From: Serpentinimonas raichei
GTDB lineage: Bacteria > Pseudomonadota > Gammaproteobacteria > Burkholderiales > Burkholderiaceae_C
DNA: 64,000 nucleotides
Direction: 5' to 3'
NCBI RefSeq assembly: GCF_000828895.1
Contig: NZ_AP014568.1
Location: 1,309,858-1,373,857 of the forward strand
Positions 62,979-64,000 of this stretch are shown in pieces (within the stretch, counting starts at the first letter, position 1; every line of letters begins with the position of its first letter). The position numbers and the translations under genes are program-made. The notes under the pieces were generated by a model. It saw only the letters and a program-made list of their open reading frames with translations. It was not told the DNA's origin and searched no databases.

Positions 62979-64000
62979 TTGACGCCGCTGCTTGAACTGC
63001 TGGCGCTGCTGGCTGCTGCGGTGGCGGCGGTGGCGCTGTTCCAGCGCAGCGGCATTCCGGCCAGCTTGGGCTATCTGGCGGTCGGGGCCCTGCTCGGCCC
63101 CTATGTGGCGGGGCTGATCAGCCACACCGAGACCATCCGCTTGGTGGCCGAGTTCGGCATCGTTTTTCTGCTCTTTACCATCGGGCTGAACTTCTCGCTG
63201 CCGCAGATTTACGCCCTGCGCCACACCGTGTTCTGGCTCGGCACCGGGCAGGTGGTGCTGACCACGGCGCTGGTCACGCTGGCCGGCTGGGCACTGGGCT
63301 TTCCGTTGGCGGCGGCCTTCGTCGTCGGGGCGGTGTTTGCCCAGTCATCGACCACCATCATCGCGCGCCAGTTGAGCGAACAAGGCGAGGAACACAGCCG
63401 CCACGGCCGCCTCGGGCTGGCGATGTCGGTGTTCCAAGATGTGACGGCGGTGCCGTTCCTGATCATCATTCCGGCGCTGGGCCTAGCGGCGGCGGGTTCG
63501 CTGGCCGAGCCGCTGGGCTGGGCGCTGGTGAAGGCGCTGCTGGCTTTTGCGCTGGTCTATCTGGCTGGGCGCTGGCTGCTGCGGCCGCTGTTTCACGCCA
63601 TTGCGGTGCGCCGCTCGACCGAGCTCTTTACGCTCACGGTGCTGCTGGTGACGCTGGCCTCAGCGGCGATCACCGACAGCCTGGGGCTGTCGCTGGCCTT
63701 CGGGGCCTTTCTGGCCGGCATGATGCTGGGCGAGACCGAATTCCGGCACCAGATCGAGTCCACCATCCGCCCCTTTCGCGACGTGCTGCTGGGGCTGTTT
63801 TTCGTCTCGATCGGCATGCTGGTCAACCCGCTGGCGCTGCTGGCCGTCTGGCATTGGGCGCTGCTGGGAGCGTTGGCGCTGCTGGTGGCCAAGGTGCTGC
63901 TGGTGGCGCTGCTGGTGCGCGCCGCGGGCTTTGAGCCGCGCACCGCCTTGCGCACCGCGCTGGTGCTGGCCATGGGCGGCGAGTTTGGTTTTGCACTGCT
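62979..64000 (+). CDS. CPA2-family cation:proton antiporter (KefB/YbaL-like), partial
   Basis: The frame opens after a TAA at 62970-62972 and runs beyond the window. A TTG at 62979 gives MTPLLELLALLAAAV, followed by the CPA2 N-terminus (GIPASLGYLAVGALLGP). Motifs include FLLFTIGLNF, GAVFAQSSTTIIARQL, FQDVTAVP and FGAFLAGMMLGETEF, typical of Kef/YbaL. About ten membrane segments are visible. The TrkA-N domain expected at the C-terminus is outside the window, so regulation by glutathione or nucleotides cannot be judged. An inverted repeat spans the start codon. A 15-base gap separates it from the methyltransferase. Confidence 0.88.
   Translation, partial: MTPLLELLALLAAAVAAVALFQRSGIPASLGYLAVGALLGPYVAGLISHTETIRLVAEFGIVFLLFTIGLNFSLPQIYALRHTVFWLGTGQVVLTTALVTLAGWALGFPLAAAFVVGAVFAQSSTTIIARQLSEQGEEHSRHGRLGLAMSVFQDVTAVPFLIIIPALGLAAAGSLAEPLGWALVKALLAFALVYLAGRWLLRPLFHAIAVRRSTELFTLTVLLVTLASAAITDSLGLSLAFGAFLAGMMLGETEFRHQIESTIRPFRDVLLGLFFVSIGMLVNPLALLAVWHWALLGALALLVAKVLLVALLVRAAGFEPRTALRTALVLAMGGEFGFAL

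Overview
The window reads as a chromosomal core segment of a high-GC betaproteobacterium. Gene orders such as fkpB-ispH next to radC, cysS-alkA-accA-tilS-lysC-tRNA-Ser, kinase-phosphatase-rph-rdgB-hemW beside yicC-gmk-rpoZ-spoT, and pstSCAB-phoUBR point to Burkholderiales, most likely Comamonadaceae. The genus cannot be fixed from the sequence alone. No rRNA operon, insertion sequence, prophage or CRISPR array is visible. Genes are packed tightly, with many 1-8 base overlaps of the ATGA, GTGA or TGATG type.

Layout, left to right. 0-3 kb: a TadA deaminase fused to a degenerate alpha/beta-hydrolase domain, then an arsenic operon arsR-arsC-aquaporin with a clear operator. 3-8 kb: purH, fis-dusB, a YqaA-type membrane protein, and a phosphorelay pair (Hpt protein plus HTH-receiver fusion). 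8-18 kb: ettA, rhlE, gloA, an orphan Dcm-type methylase, serS, an orphan Bug solute-binding protein, ispH-fkpB and radC. 18-26 kb: ahpC-ahpF, mmsA, bacterioferritin, a PP2C phosphatase, an EAL-CBS-GGDEF protein, dsbB and fpr. 26-32 kb: tRNA-Ser(GCU), lysC, tilS, accA, alkA, cysS. 32-40 kb: a TPR lipoprotein-like or exported protein, tandem cyclophilins, lpxH, mtfA, a 923-residue DUF349 protein and a CBS-pair protein. 40-49 kb: a minus-strand run from a Hanks-type kinase to hemW, diverging from yicC-gmk-rpoZ-spoT, with greB overlapping the end of spoT. 49-55 kb: a hydrolase, uppP, the 4.5S SRP RNA gene, trxA, rho, rpmE2 and an ArnT-like membrane protein. 55-64 kb: the complete phosphate system pstS-pstC-pstA-pstB-phoU-phoB-phoR with a Pho box and a likely attenuator, then a methyltransferase and the start of a CPA2 antiporter.

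Themes: phosphate sensing is complete and self-contained here (transporter, PhoU, PhoB/PhoR and operator). Stringent response and transcription genes cluster (rpoZ, spoT, greB, rho). Thiol and peroxide defence genes (ahpCF, trxA, dsbB, bfr) recur. Reversible protein phosphorylation appears three times (Hpt/receiver pair, two PP2C phosphatases, one Ser/Thr kinase).

No wholly new multi-gene system stands out. The best leads are regulatory and architectural: the 62-base spoT/greB 3' overlap, the kinase-phosphatase pair coupled to rph-rdgB-hemW, the hairpin leader of rpmE2, the pstS/pstC attenuator, the kinase-less Hpt/HTH-receiver pair, and the TadA-hydrolase fusion. All ends, starts and motif positions were read by hand. 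No database search was possible.
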